Below are positions 24,885 to 34,196 of a stretch of DNA of 52,362 nt, in pieces. Location: the NCBI GenBank assembly GCA_905215625.1, contig CAJMQQ010000013.1, positions 1-52,362 on the forward strand, given 5' to 3'. This DNA comes from an uncultured bacterium (GTDB lineage: Bacteria; Bacillota; Clostridia; Lachnospirales; Lachnospiraceae). Position 1 is the first letter of the stretch. Every line of letters begins with the position of its first letter. Made by a program: the position numbers and the translations under genes. The notes under the pieces are model-generated. The model made no database searches. It was not told where the DNA came from and saw only the letters and a program-made list of their open reading frames with translations.

Positions 24885-25955
24885 TTACTTACGAACCAGA
24901 TACTTTCTCATATCAATTGCACACGCTACCAGGATAATCAGACCCTTGATAATGTACTGTAAGTTTGCGTTAATGGAAAGGAAGTTCAGCGCTACGAAGA
25001 TAATACGAAGCAGGAATACACCAATTACAACGCCGCTGATCTTACCAGTACCACCTACGAAAGATACGCCGCCGATAACGCAGGCTGCAATCGCGTCACA
25101 CTCGTAGTTCAAACCAGTATTTGCAGTATTGGAACCAATACGTGCAGACTCAATGAAACCGGTAATACCATACATCATACCAGCCAGGGTATGTACCATG
25201 ATGGTAGTTTTCATAACGTTTACGCCAGATACGTTTGCTGCTTCCGGGTTAGAACCTACTGCAAACATATTCTTACCAAAAGTAGTCTTATTCCAGATAA
25301 ACCACATGATAACAACTACGATTAAACCGAACCATACGTAGTTTGGAATCGGAACATCGCCAATCTTGCAGATACTTCCTGTTACAAAGTTCTTAAAGGA
25401 ATCATCCAGACCAGACAGAGGCTGTCCGTTATTTCCATTGGCCATAATGTAAACCAGCAGGATACCATATACAATCAACTGGGTTGCCAGGGTTACAATA
25501 AATGGATGCAGCTGGAATTTTGCTACGAAGAAGCCGTTTACCCAGCCAACGATAGCGCCTACTAATAATACGGTTAAAATAACAACCGGAATTGGCATCG
25601 GCGGAATATTTGGGAACATCTTGCTTGCATAGTCTACTGCCTGCAGCAAAGATGCAGAAATACACGCCGTCAGGCCAACAACTCGGCCGGCAGAAAGGTC
25701 GGTACCGGTCAATACGATACATCCTGCAATACCGCAGGCGATTGGCAGGTTTGCTGCTGAAAGGCTGATGATATTAACAATGGAACGTGGAGCCAAAAAC
25801 TTAGGGTTCTGACTGAACGTATACAAAATCGCAATTATCAACAGAATATACATTGCGTTGTTTAATAAAAGTTCTTTCCAGTACGTCTTTTTATCTTTAC
25901 TGTCCAGAGCTTTGTAGCTTTCTATTCTTGTATTAATATTGGTTACTAATTTCAT
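24885..25955 (-). CDS. mglC: Galactose/methyl-galactoside ABC transporter permease
   Basis: A 356-residue BPD_transp_2-family permease with about nine hydrophobic helices after a cytoplasmic start. MglC/RbsC-type segments include NLPIACGIAGCIVLTGTDLS, GWVNGFFVAKFQLHPFIVTL, FAVGSNPEAANVSGVNV and the GGVSFVGGTGKISGVVIG loop. It forms the channel of a galactose/glucose-type importer with MglA and MglB. It starts 15 bases after the mglA stop. A strong hairpin follows. Assignment to galactose rather than another sugar rests on overall likeness and gene order. Confidence 0.9.
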   Translation of the reverse strand: MKLVTNINTRIESYKALDSKDKKTYWKELLLNNAMYILLIIAILYTFSQNPKFLAPRSIVNIISLSAANLPIACGIAGCIVLTGTDLSAGRVVGLTACISASLLQAVDYASKMFPNIPPMPIPVVILTVLLVGAIVGWVNGFFVAKFQLHPFIVTLATQLIVYGILLVYIMANGNNGQPLSGLDDSFKNFVTGSICKIGDVPIPNYVWFGLIVVVIMWFIWNKTTFGKNMFAVGSNPEAANVSGVNVMKTTIMVHTLAGMMYGITGFIESARIGSNTANTGLNYECDAIAACVIGGVSFVGGTGKISGVVIGVFLLRIIFVALNFLSINANLQYIIKGLIILVACAIDMRKYLVRK

Positions 25956-25970
25956 GGAATCCGGCCTCCC

Positions 25971-27470
25971 CTATACATATTTTGCAGCAAGAGTCATGAT
26001 CTCTTCCTGAGTAGTATTCTTTGCATCAACTTCGCCTGCCAGCCGTCCGCCTGACATAACCAGAATACGGTCGCAGACACCTAACAGCTCCGGCATCTCG
26101 GAAGATACCATGATAACAACCTTGCCTCTCTTGGCCAGGTCAATAATCAGCTGGTAGATTTCATATTTTGCGCCTACGTCAATACCACGGGTTGGCTCAT
26201 CCAAAAGCAGTACTTCCGGATCTGTCAGCAGCCACCGGCCAAGGATAACCTTCTGCTGGTTTCCGCCTGATAAAGAACGAATCTTTGTATCCTGGGAAGG
26301 CGTCTTGGTTCTCATGGCATCTATGGACCACTGGGTATCCTTTTTCATAGAAGCTTCATTTAAGAACGGTCCAAATTTTCTATGCTTCTTTAAACTGGAA
26401 ATGACCGTATTTTCCCGGATGTTTAAAATGCCGAAAATACCGGTTGCACGGCGCTCTTCTGTCAGAAGGGCAAATCCGTTTTTAATGGATTCTCTTGCAT
26501 TGCGGTTTAGCACCTGCTTGCCGTCCAGCTTGATGGTTCCGGACTTTCTCGTAGCAATACCGAAGATATTTTCCAGAGTCTCCGTACGTCCGCTGCCGTC
26601 CAGACCTGCCAGTCCTACGATTTCTCCCTTTCTTACATTGAAAGAAACGTCTTTTAACAGGGAATACTGGGCGGTAAGGTGTTCCACCTCCAGGGCAACT
26701 TCTCCCGGAACGTTGTCCTTTGGCGGGAATTGATTGCCCAGCTCACGTCCTACCATCAGACGGATAATCTTATCCATAGTCATGGAAGAAGCAGGCTCGG
26801 TAGCTACCCATGTACCGTCCCGCATGACTGTAATATCATCTGCAATTCGTAGAATTTCCGCCATTTTATGAGAAATGTAAATGATGCCGCATCCTCTGTC
26901 GCGGAGCATATTAATAATCTTAAACAGATGCTCAACCTCTTCTTCTGTCAGAGAGGAAGTAGGCTCATCAAATACAATAACTTTCGAGTTAAATGAAACA
27001 GCCTTGGCAATCTCTGCCATCTGTCTCTGAGAAACCGGCATAGTGCTCATGACACGTTTTGGGTCCACTTCTATGCCAAGATCTGCGAATACCTTATTGG
27101 TATCTTCTAACATTTTCTTTTCATCTACCATGATGCCTTTTTTCGGATACCGGCCCAGCCACAAGTTATCCATAACGTTGCGCTTTAACGCCTGGTTTAA
27201 TTCCTGATGTACCATGGCAACCCCGTTTTCCAGGGCCTCTTTCGAGTTTTTAAAATCGATTTCTTTTCCTTCCAGGTAGATGTGGCCATTATCTTTGGAG
27301 TACATACCAAACAGGCACTTCATCAATGTAGATTTTCCGGCGCCATTTTCCCCCATAAGAGCGTGAACAGTTCCTCTTCGAACCGTCAGGGAAACGTGAT
27401 CCAACGCTTTTACCCCCGGAAACTCTTTACAGATGTCTGTCATCTGCAGCAAAACATCCTGCTGTTCCAT
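25971..27470 (-). CDS. mglA: Galactose/methyl-galactoside ABC transporter ATP-binding protein
   Basis: A 499-residue double ATPase. The first domain has GENGAGKSTLMKC, a degenerate signature PVSQRQMAEIAKA and VIVFDEPTSSLTE. The second has a degenerate P-loop GLDGSGRTETLE, signature LSGGNQQKVILGRW and LLLDEPTRGIDVGAK. The pairing of one normal and one degenerate site is normal for sugar importers of the Rbs/Mgl/Xyl group. It lies between mglB and mglC. An attenuator-like terminator stands between mglB and this gene. Confidence 0.94.
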   Translation of the reverse strand: MEQQDVLLQMTDICKEFPGVKALDHVSLTVRRGTVHALMGENGAGKSTLMKCLFGMYSKDNGHIYLEGKEIDFKNSKEALENGVAMVHQELNQALKRNVMDNLWLGRYPKKGIMVDEKKMLEDTNKVFADLGIEVDPKRVMSTMPVSQRQMAEIAKAVSFNSKVIVFDEPTSSLTEEEVEHLFKIINMLRDRGCGIIYISHKMAEILRIADDITVMRDGTWVATEPASSMTMDKIIRLMVGRELGNQFPPKDNVPGEVALEVEHLTAQYSLLKDVSFNVRKGEIVGLAGLDGSGRTETLENIFGIATRKSGTIKLDGKQVLNRNARESIKNGFALLTEERRATGIFGILNIRENTVISSLKKHRKFGPFLNEASMKKDTQWSIDAMRTKTPSQDTKIRSLSGGNQQKVILGRWLLTDPEVLLLDEPTRGIDVGAKYEIYQLIIDLAKRGKVVIMVSSEMPELLGVCDRILVMSGGRLAGEVDAKNTTQEEIMTLAAKYV

Positions 27471-27493
27471 TACCTGTTATCCCCTTTCTATCG

Positions 27494-27535
27494 AAAAAAT
27501 CAAGGCGGCTGCCGCCTGAAACGACAAGCCGCCTT
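27494..27535 (-). terminator. Attenuator-type terminator between mglB and mglA
   Basis: Minus-strand arms AAGGCGGC and GCCGCCTT, with a nested GGCGGC/GCCGCC pairing, run into GATTTTTTCG. Partial termination here would give more binding protein than ATPase and permease. Confidence 0.8.
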
Positions 27536-27569
27536 AACTATTTTCCTTTAACCTATCGGCATTTCGTAA

Positions 27570-28769
27570 TTATTCACCAGTATAAGCTGCATATGGAATG
27601 TAAATCTTGTTGCTTACTTTTTCAGATACGTTGAAGTCATCGGTATCTGCCATTAATTCCTTGCCAGCGCCTACGTTCTGAGCCAGGTAAGCAATACCCT
27701 GTGCCATACCTTCTGCATCCTGCTTGATGGTACCAGTCATCTTGCCGTCAGCGATTAACTGCTTAGCAGCGTCGGTAGCATCTACGCCGAATACTGGGAT
27801 GGTTACGCAGTCTTCAGTACCTAAGTTGTAGCCCTTGTCGTTTAATGCAGTGATAACGCCCTCAGCCATACCGTCGTTGTTGCAGATAACCAGCTCGATC
27901 ATGTTATCATTGTCTTCGTTGAACTGTGCTAAGTTGGTGTTCATGTAGTTATTTGCTGCAGTTGCACTCCAGTTGCCTTCCTGGTCTACCTGATACTTGT
28001 CAGTGTTGGAAGCGTCGAAGTACTCTAATTCTGGCTTACCAGCCTCGGTCAGAACTGCGTTTGCATCTTCTACACCGAACTGGGTTCTGTAGATAGCCTC
28101 TACGTTGCCTAACTGGCCCATGAACATTGCGTAGCTAATCTTGCCGTCGCCGTTTAAGTCAACGGTATCATAGTTTTCTAATACGTAGTCACCGATCATC
28201 TTGCCCTGCATATGGCCTGCTTCTGGAGCGTCGGTACCAACGAATGCACACTTGTCATAAGCGCCTAATACCTTGCCTTCTTCTTCGTCAGACTCAACTG
28301 CGCGGTTGAAGAAGATTACCGGAATGCCTGCTGCAGATGCCTTGTCAACGATTGCCTGGGAAGCATCAACGGAACCGGAGGTAACGATATTTACGATTAA
28401 CAGGTTTGCACCCTGGGAAATTGCAGTATCAATCTGCTCGTTCTGGGTGGTCTGGTTGCTGTTGCTGTCGTAGTTCTGGAACTTAATGCCAGCATCGGTC
28501 AATGCCTTGTCCAGAGCGGTACGTACGCTGGAAATATAAGTATCGCTGTAAGTGTAGTAGAATACTGCTACGTCTAAATCTACTGCCTCTGCTGCAGGAG
28601 CTTCTGTCTCAGGAGCTTCTGTGGTATCTCCCTCTGCCGGTGCTTCTGTTGCTGCAGGAGCTGCGGTAGTAGCTGCGGTAGTAGCTGCGGCCTCGTTAGA
28701 GCTTCCGCAAGCTGCTAAGCTCATTGCCATTACGCCGGCCATTGCTAATGCCATAAATCTTTTTTTCAT
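27570..28769 (-). CDS. mglB: Galactose/glucose-binding lipoprotein of the ABC importer
   Basis: A 399-residue periplasmic-binding-protein-type lipoprotein. The signal MKKRFMALAMAGVMAMSLAAC ends in a lipobox at Cys21. An unusually long Ala/Thr/Glu/Pro tether of about 40 residues follows (TTAATTAAPAATEAPAEGD...). A type I sugar-binding fold then has VAVFYYTYSDTYISSVRTAL, IVNIVTSGSVDAS, FFNRAVESD, FVGTDAPEAGHMQGK and VICNNDGMAEGVI, all MglB-like. The start at 28769 has AGGAGGATG; a longer in-frame reading would disrupt the signal. A 12-bp inverted repeat lies between promoter and ribosome site. Confidence 0.92.
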   Translation of the reverse strand: MKKRFMALAMAGVMAMSLAACGSSNEAAATTAATTAAPAATEAPAEGDTTEAPETEAPAAEAVDLDVAVFYYTYSDTYISSVRTALDKALTDAGIKFQNYDSNSNQTTQNEQIDTAISQGANLLIVNIVTSGSVDASQAIVDKASAAGIPVIFFNRAVESDEEEGKVLGAYDKCAFVGTDAPEAGHMQGKMIGDYVLENYDTVDLNGDGKISYAMFMGQLGNVEAIYRTQFGVEDANAVLTEAGKPELEYFDASNTDKYQVDQEGNWSATAANNYMNTNLAQFNEDNDNMIELVICNNDGMAEGVITALNDKGYNLGTEDCVTIPVFGVDATDAAKQLIADGKMTGTIKQDAEGMAQGIAYLAQNVGAGKELMADTDDFNVSEKVSNKIYIPYAAYTGE

Positions 28770-28792
28770 AGTAACATCCTCCTCTAAAAATA

Positions 28793-28830
28793 ATGTCTTG
28801 TGATTTTTTACCATCACAAGACATATTATA
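28793..28830 (-). promoter_or_regulatory. mglB promoter with a 12-bp inverted repeat at the transcript start
   Basis: A minus-strand TATAAT (28825-28830) is followed at once by ATGTCTTGTGAT, an 8-base loop and ATCACAAGACAT (28793-28824), a perfect 12-bp inverted repeat. The -35 (TATACT) is weak. The repeat could be an operator or a protective 5' hairpin in the message. It contains TTGTGAT/ATCACAA, as does the second hydrogenase promoter. Confidence 0.65.
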
Positions 28831-28898
28831 ACCCATTATTTATCAAAAGTATATACAAATATCCACACTAAGAGTACAAAATCTTATCATATTGACAA

Positions 28899-29879
28899 CT
28901 ACTGATTGAAAGGAAACAACATTTTTTGACATTCTTCTGCAAACATATTGTCCCGATTTACAAGAATTGTGTCGGTTCCTATCGAATCTTCGATTTTCCG
29001 TGTTCCATTAATCAGCTGGAATGCTGTCTCTACTCCCAGATACCCCATTGCATAGGGATTCTGGACAATGAGACTGTCTACTTCCCCTGTTTCTAACATT
29101 CCCACAGAAACTGCATTGCTGTCAAACGCCGTTACCCAGGTGCTGTCTTTGCATTCCAGATCCCGGATTGCCCAGCCTACGCCTAAGCTGGTCCACTCAT
29201 TAAAGGTCGCAATCACATTGATCTCCGGACGGCTCTTCAGCAGTTCCTTGGTCTTTTCCCTAGCATCTTCTGTAGTGGAACGCACATTAATCGTCTCTAC
29301 TGCTTTCACCCTGTCATCCTGGGCAATCCGCTCTCTGAAACCTGCTTCCCGTTCCTGTCCATTAGCAGAATGAACGTCGTAATTGACAATTCCAATATAA
29401 AGTTCCTCTTCCCCAGCCTGAAGTGCCGCCTCTCCCGCCATATACCCGGCCTGAAAATTGTCAGTTCCGATGCGGCACCTGACCTGGTCGGTATTTACAT
29501 CGCTGTCAATGACCACGATTTGAATCCCCTTTTGGGCCGCTTCTTGTATGACCTGACTGTTAGCATTGTAATCGACTGCAGAAAACACAATGGCGTCTAC
29601 TCCTTCTTCCACTGCTTCCCTGACCATCTGGTTCTGGGATTCGTAATCTTCCTCGGAATCCGGCCCTTCAAAACTCATCTGGATATTGTATTCCGTACTA
29701 GCTGCGCTGGCTCCTGCCTGAACCGACTTCCAGAAAGAGGACTGGGTGGATTTTACAATAACGGCAACTTTCGGTTTCCGGCTGCTATTTTGAAACTGGC
29801 ATCCCGTCAGTCCTGCGCTTACAGCCAATACCATTATAAAAATCAGCAGCGGCATGGCTGTCTTTCTATCTTTCTTCAT
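28899..29879 (-). CDS. Sugar-binding lipoprotein linked to the two-component system
   Basis: A 326-residue type I sugar-binding lipoprotein: signal MKKDRKTAMPLLIFIMVLAVSAGLTGC, then VAVIVKSTQSSFWKSVQAGASAAS, AIVFSAVDYNANSQVIQEAAQKG, VVIDSDVN and GTDNFQAGYMAGEAAL. It is co-transcribed with the kinase (its ATG overlaps the kinase end by 14 bases, with GGAGGG as ribosome site) and not with the ATPase/permease. Binding proteins in this position can act as ligand sensors for their kinase, as described for XylFII-LytS in clostridia. That role is inferred here. The start at 29879 replaces an upstream TTG. Confidence 0.88.
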   Translation of the reverse strand: MKKDRKTAMPLLIFIMVLAVSAGLTGCQFQNSSRKPKVAVIVKSTQSSFWKSVQAGASAASTEYNIQMSFEGPDSEEDYESQNQMVREAVEEGVDAIVFSAVDYNANSQVIQEAAQKGIQIVVIDSDVNTDQVRCRIGTDNFQAGYMAGEAALQAGEEELYIGIVNYDVHSANGQEREAGFRERIAQDDRVKAVETINVRSTTEDAREKTKELLKSRPEINVIATFNEWTSLGVGWAIRDLECKDSTWVTAFDSNAVSVGMLETGEVDSLIVQNPYAMGYLGVETAFQLINGTRKIEDSIGTDTILVNRDNMFAEECQKMLFPFNQ

Positions 29880-31584
29880 AACCGCCCTCCCCAATCTTTG
29901 GCATTACAATAGTTACCGTAGTGCCTTCGTCTAGTTCACTGTCTATCTGGATTCCATACTGTTCACCAAAATAAATTTTAATCCGGTTGTTGACATTGCG
30001 GATTCCGATTCCCGTCTTATCTCCTGCAGAACCTTCCAGAATTTCCCTGCACTGTTCTTTTGTCATGCCGATTCCATTGTCTTCCACTGTGAAAACCAGA
30101 TTGTCTCCCCTGGAATGGACGCCGATCCGGATTTCTCCTTCATCTACCATCCGGTCTAATCCATGATAAATGGCATTTTCAATAATCGGCTGCAAGGTAA
30201 TCTTATTGCAGTAATATTTCAGGCAGTCTTCGTCTACATCAAAGGAATAGGTGAACTGCTTATACCGGAATTTTTCGATTTTCAAATAGCTTCTGGCGTG
30301 TTCCAGTTCTTTTTCTACCGTAATCATTTCATGGCCTTTGCTGATACTGATCCGAAACAGTTTCGCCAGGGCGTTGACCATCTCGACTGCATCCTGGGTC
30401 CGCTCTTCTTCACACAGCCACCCGATGGCATCCAGAGTATTATACAAAAAGTGCGGATTAATCTGGGCCTGAAGGGCGCGCAGTTCTGCCTTTCTCAAGG
30501 TAATCTCTTCTTCGCGGACTTTTTCCATCAGCTGCTGAATCTGGACTACCATGTGCCCGAAGGAATGGGACAGTTCCCCAATTTCCCTGCTTCCTTCTAC
30601 CGCATGGTAAGTAAAATCCGAAGCGCTGTCTTCAAACTGTTCCATTGCCTGAATCAGTCGTTTTACTGGTCTGGAAATCATTCTGGAAAAAACCAGACTG
30701 CTGCAGATAGCGGAAAACAGTACAAAAAGCAGCAATCCCAGCAGTATTGCCGCCACGTTCTGCACCTTTTTGGTAATCAGCTCGTCTACGTAACTGACGC
30801 CGACTACTCTCCAGCCGCTGTCTTCCATGGTCTGAATGGTATAAATCACATCGGATTGTTCCAGATAGCCATCCGGCCTATCTTTCAGCAGTTCTAAATT
30901 TTCCTCTTTCAAACCGGAGAAAATCAACTGCTGCTGGGGATGGTATACCATATTTCCGTCCTGATCCATAATAAAACAGTATCCATGGGAACCGATTCCC
31001 ACCTCATCTACATAGTCGGCAATCTGAGAAAACCGGAAATCCATCACTACAATGCTTTTCTGCCCGTCTTTTGTTTCTATTGGCTGTTTCATAGACACGA
31101 TCCAGGGATAATAGTCTGCCAGCAGCGTCTCTACATGGGGTTTGGAAATAGAAATTTTTCCTTTTTCATACTTCTGTTCTGGATCAAAAGACAAATTCTG
31201 GAACACATTCTTTTTAAACTTGCGGTTTCCAGACCAGCTTTCCACAAGCGTTCCTTCTTCGTCATAACAGGTAACTGCCACAACATCGTTTCGCGTGGTA
31301 ATCAGGGTGTCAATGGCCGTATTGCGTTCTTCCGGATCTCCTCTGTAATATCCCTGAAGGAGTTCCATCAGTTCCCTCATATTTTTTGTATAATCGCTGA
31401 CCGTATTGGTTACCTGGGTAACTGCCTGTTCACTGGCTGTAATGGTATTGTTCCGGATCGAATTGTTATAGACTGCCACAAACACCAGAAATCCAGCGGT
31501 AAATGCAGTCAGAACAATCCCCACTACCATAACCGTCATAATTACGGAAAGGGAATACCCCTCCTGTTTTCTTTTCTTTTTCAT
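29866..31584 (-). CDS. Sensor histidine kinase with Cache-type sensor, YesM/LytS type
   Basis: A 572-residue kinase. TM1 is at about 12-36. The extracellular part of about 235 residues resembles a Cache fold (YCFIMDQDGNMVYHPQQQ, IVVMDFRFSQIADYV). TM2 is at about 276-300, followed by HAMP, a His_kinase domain with QINPHFLYNTLDAIGWL (His378) and a HATPase (LQPIIENAIYHG, DNGIGMTKEQC). It is coupled to its regulator upstream (overlapping ends) and to the binding lipoprotein downstream. The mglBAC operon just beyond is its likely target. Confidence 0.93.
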   Translation of the reverse strand: MKKKRKQEGYSLSVIMTVMVVGIVLTAFTAGFLVFVAVYNNSIRNNTITASEQAVTQVTNTVSDYTKNMRELMELLQGYYRGDPEERNTAIDTLITTRNDVVAVTCYDEEGTLVESWSGNRKFKKNVFQNLSFDPEQKYEKGKISISKPHVETLLADYYPWIVSMKQPIETKDGQKSIVVMDFRFSQIADYVDEVGIGSHGYCFIMDQDGNMVYHPQQQLIFSGLKEENLELLKDRPDGYLEQSDVIYTIQTMEDSGWRVVGVSYVDELITKKVQNVAAILLGLLLFVLFSAICSSLVFSRMISRPVKRLIQAMEQFEDSASDFTYHAVEGSREIGELSHSFGHMVVQIQQLMEKVREEEITLRKAELRALQAQINPHFLYNTLDAIGWLCEEERTQDAVEMVNALAKLFRISISKGHEMITVEKELEHARSYLKIEKFRYKQFTYSFDVDEDCLKYYCNKITLQPIIENAIYHGLDRMVDEGEIRIGVHSRGDNLVFTVEDNGIGMTKEQCREILEGSAGDKTGIGIRNVNNRIKIYFGEQYGIQIDSELDEGTTVTIVMPKIGEGGYEER

Positions 31585-33182
31585 ACTTTTCCTTCACTTT
31601 GCCGGCGCATCGCATTCGGCGACTGGCCGGTATACTTTTTAAAACAATAGCTGAAATAATGCTGGTCGCTGTAGCCGCACTGCTGAGAAATGTCCCTGAT
31701 TTTCATAGCCGTTTCCAGCAAAAGCTTTCTGGCTGTTTCAATCCGGATTTTCGTCAGCAGATCGATAAACGTGCTTCCAGTCTCTTTTTTCATCAATGCG
31801 CTTAGATAATTAGGGCTGACCCCGATCATACTGCTGACCTGGGATAGGGAAAGACTGGTGTCATAATAATGTTCTTCCATAATCTGAATGGCCTTTTCAC
31901 ATAAAACCTGGCTGCTTTTCTTCCTCTGTTCTGCAATCAGTCCCCAGGAACACAGACAAAATTCTTCCAATGCCTGCCACAGTTCTTCTTCTGGCGCCCT
32001 GTCCAGCTTCTGCCTGCACACCTCGTAAGCCTCTTTTGCCTGTCTGGCCTTTTCCTCTCCGGAAACCGCAGTCAGCATCCGGCCCACCTGGGAATACAGT
32101 TCTGCAGATAGTCCCTGAATCTGAATCCGGCTGGACGCCACCCTTCCGGACTGTATTTTTTCCTGTTCCAAGTAGCCGGTAAGTTCCTGCTGGGTTCCGC
32201 TCCGGAAAAGCTGTACCAGTCCCTTTTCCAGGATTTTTACCCGCTCCAGTTCTCCAGCCCTGTAAGGTTCCTCATCGGAAATAAAATGAATCCGGCTTTT
32301 GCTGTTGCGGGCATAGGACATGGCATCCGCTGCTTCCCGGAACGCCCTGTGGCAGTCAATAAGCCTGTCCGTAACTCTGCTGACCCCTACGCAGGCATCC
32401 AGAGACAGAATCCGTTCCATACTCTGGGTAATATTTTCCGCTGCAATATGCAGATACTTATCAAATCTGGCCTGGGTTCCAACGAGCAGGGAGACAATGG
32501 AATCCCCTGCAAAAAAGCTGGCATAGCGGAGGTATTTCTTTAAAATACTGTCTACAGAATACACGTGTTCCGGTCCCGTACAGTTTTTCCCATCCGGCGT
32601 CCGGACTGCTGTGGTCATTACTACGTACTGCATCGTGTCTCCACCTTTCGATAGCAATCCGCACTCTTCCGCTTTTTCTGCAAGAAACGCTTCCAGCTGG
32701 CCTCCGGTTTCTCTCCGGTCTTCCTGGTAGCCGGCCAGCAAAAGCGGCATCAGAAACTCATTCACATCTGCTGTTTCCTGGCTTCGGGCCGCAAATTCCA
32801 AAAAGATCCTATCTAGCTTTTCTTTTATTTTTTTCAGTTCTTCCGTCAGCTCAACCATGGAAATCGGCTTTAACATATAGCTGATAATATTATACTGAAT
32901 AGCCTGCTGCGCATAGGAAAAATCATCATAGCCGCTTAAAAATGCAATCTGGGTAGACGGACGCACTTCCCGAATCTGCCTGGCCAGTTCCACTCCTGAT
33001 ATAAAAGGCATCCGGATATCGGTCATAAGTAAATCCGGTTCCAGCTTTTCTACCAACTCCAGCGCCTCTGCCCCATTTTCCGCTTCCCCGACTACCTGGA
33101 AACCGATTTCTTCCCACTGAATTTTCCGGATAATGGCTCTCCTTAACTCTTCTTCATCATCCGCCACAATAATTCGATACAT
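31581..33182 (-). CDS. Response regulator with AraC-type DNA-binding domain, YesN type
   Basis: A 533-residue regulator. The receiver domain (RIIVADDEEELRR) has Asp54 in LLMTDIRMP. A long helical middle follows, then a C-terminal AraC domain with two helix-turn-helix motifs (SLSQVSSMIGVSPNYLSALMKKETG and IRDISQQCGYSDQHYFSYCFKKYTGQSP). First gene of the three-gene regulator-kinase-binding protein operon upstream of mglBAC. A TATAAT lies about 55 bases upstream in the gap shared with aroE. Confidence 0.93.
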   Translation of the reverse strand: MYRIIVADDEEELRRAIIRKIQWEEIGFQVVGEAENGAEALELVEKLEPDLLMTDIRMPFISGVELARQIREVRPSTQIAFLSGYDDFSYAQQAIQYNIISYMLKPISMVELTEELKKIKEKLDRIFLEFAARSQETADVNEFLMPLLLAGYQEDRRETGGQLEAFLAEKAEECGLLSKGGDTMQYVVMTTAVRTPDGKNCTGPEHVYSVDSILKKYLRYASFFAGDSIVSLLVGTQARFDKYLHIAAENITQSMERILSLDACVGVSRVTDRLIDCHRAFREAADAMSYARNSKSRIHFISDEEPYRAGELERVKILEKGLVQLFRSGTQQELTGYLEQEKIQSGRVASSRIQIQGLSAELYSQVGRMLTAVSGEEKARQAKEAYEVCRQKLDRAPEEELWQALEEFCLCSWGLIAEQRKKSSQVLCEKAIQIMEEHYYDTSLSLSQVSSMIGVSPNYLSALMKKETGSTFIDLLTKIRIETARKLLLETAMKIRDISQQCGYSDQHYFSYCFKKYTGQSPNAMRRQSEGKV

Positions 33183-33303
33183 ACCGTACTCCTTTTTCTA
33201 TTTTCTAAATGGAAAATTCTCCTGTTAAGTCTTTTTATTATACCACAAAGGAGCCGGATTGTGCTATACTTACCACATCATCAGCATCCAGGAGGTACCC
33301 ACT

Positions 33304-34185
33304 ATGAGTGAACTTGAACAACCTTATGAAATTACCGGCCGCACCCGTCTTATCTGTCTGCTTGGCGATCCAGTCAGCCACAGCAAATCCCCTATGATGC
33401 ACAACGAAGGTTTCCGCCAGTTAGGACTGGACTACTGCTATCTGGCTTTTCAGGCAGATGAAGCTTCTCTGGAACAGACCGTAGATGGACTGAAACGTCT
33501 GAACTGCAGAGGTTTTAACCTGACTATGCCCTGCAAAAACAAAATGGCCGCTCTCTGCGACCATTTATCTCCTGCCGCCAGAATCGGCGGTTCTGTTAAT
33601 ACAGTTGTAAATGAAAACGGCATTCTCACCGGACATACGACAGATGGAACCGGATTTCTCAAATCCCTTCAGGAATCTGGACAGGAGTATACCGGACAGA
33701 AAATGGTACTCTTAGGCGCAGGCGGCGCCGGAACTGCCATTCTGGTCCAGGCCGCCTTAGACGGCATGAGGGAAATCTCCGTATTCAGCAGAAGTTCCAG
33801 TCCCCTCATCGGCCGGACCAGACAAATCATCGATGTCTTAAACCAGCAGACTTCCTGCCAGATTCATCTCTTTGACTATGATGACGAAATTCTCCGCAAA
33901 GAAATTGCTTCAGCCCAGATTCTGACCAACTCCACTAATGTAGGAATGTCTCCAAATACAGACAAATGCCTGCTGGCTGACACCTCCTATTTCCACAAAG
34001 ATCTGTTTGTGGCAGATGTCATCTACAGTCCTGCCAAGACCCGTTTCCTTACTTTGGCCGAAGAAGCCGGATGCCGGACTGTCAACGGCCTTCCTATGCT
34101 GCTGTACCAGGGAGCCGAAGCCTTCCGCCTGTGGACCGGAAAAGACCTTCCCGTCCAGATTATACGGGAAAAGTATTTTTCATAA
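33304..34185 (+). CDS. aroE: Shikimate dehydrogenase family protein
   Basis: A 293-residue enzyme of the AroE/YdiB family that should interconvert 3-dehydroshikimate and shikimate (or quinate) with NAD(P)H. The N-terminal substrate domain has GDPVSHSKSPMMHN and NLTMPCKN with the catalytic Lys. The Asp partner lies in GHTTDGTGF. The cofactor domain has LLGAGGAGTAI. The start at 33304 is chosen for its CAGGAGG site. It is a single gene with no other aromatic pathway genes near, which leaves open a catabolic quinate/shikimate role as found for some gut clostridial paralogues. Confidence 0.9.
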   Translation: MSELEQPYEITGRTRLICLLGDPVSHSKSPMMHNEGFRQLGLDYCYLAFQADEASLEQTVDGLKRLNCRGFNLTMPCKNKMAALCDHLSPAARIGGSVNTVVNENGILTGHTTDGTGFLKSLQESGQEYTGQKMVLLGAGGAGTAILVQAALDGMREISVFSRSSSPLIGRTRQIIDVLNQQTSCQIHLFDYDDEILRKEIASAQILTNSTNVGMSPNTDKCLLADTSYFHKDLFVADVIYSPAKTRFLTLAEEAGCRTVNGLPMLLYQGAEAFRLWTGKDLPVQIIREKYFS

Positions 34186-34196
34186 GTTCTAAAGTT

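Noticed and set aside
30163..31650. Two long plus-strand open frames opposite the sensor kinase
   Set aside because: Antisense to an obvious kinase gene; composition and lack of starts show they are shadows.
33304..34185. Shikimate dehydrogenase with non-canonical TMP motif as a pseudogene
   Set aside because: The catalytic Lys and Asp and the cofactor motif are intact; TMP in place of TVP fits known family variation.
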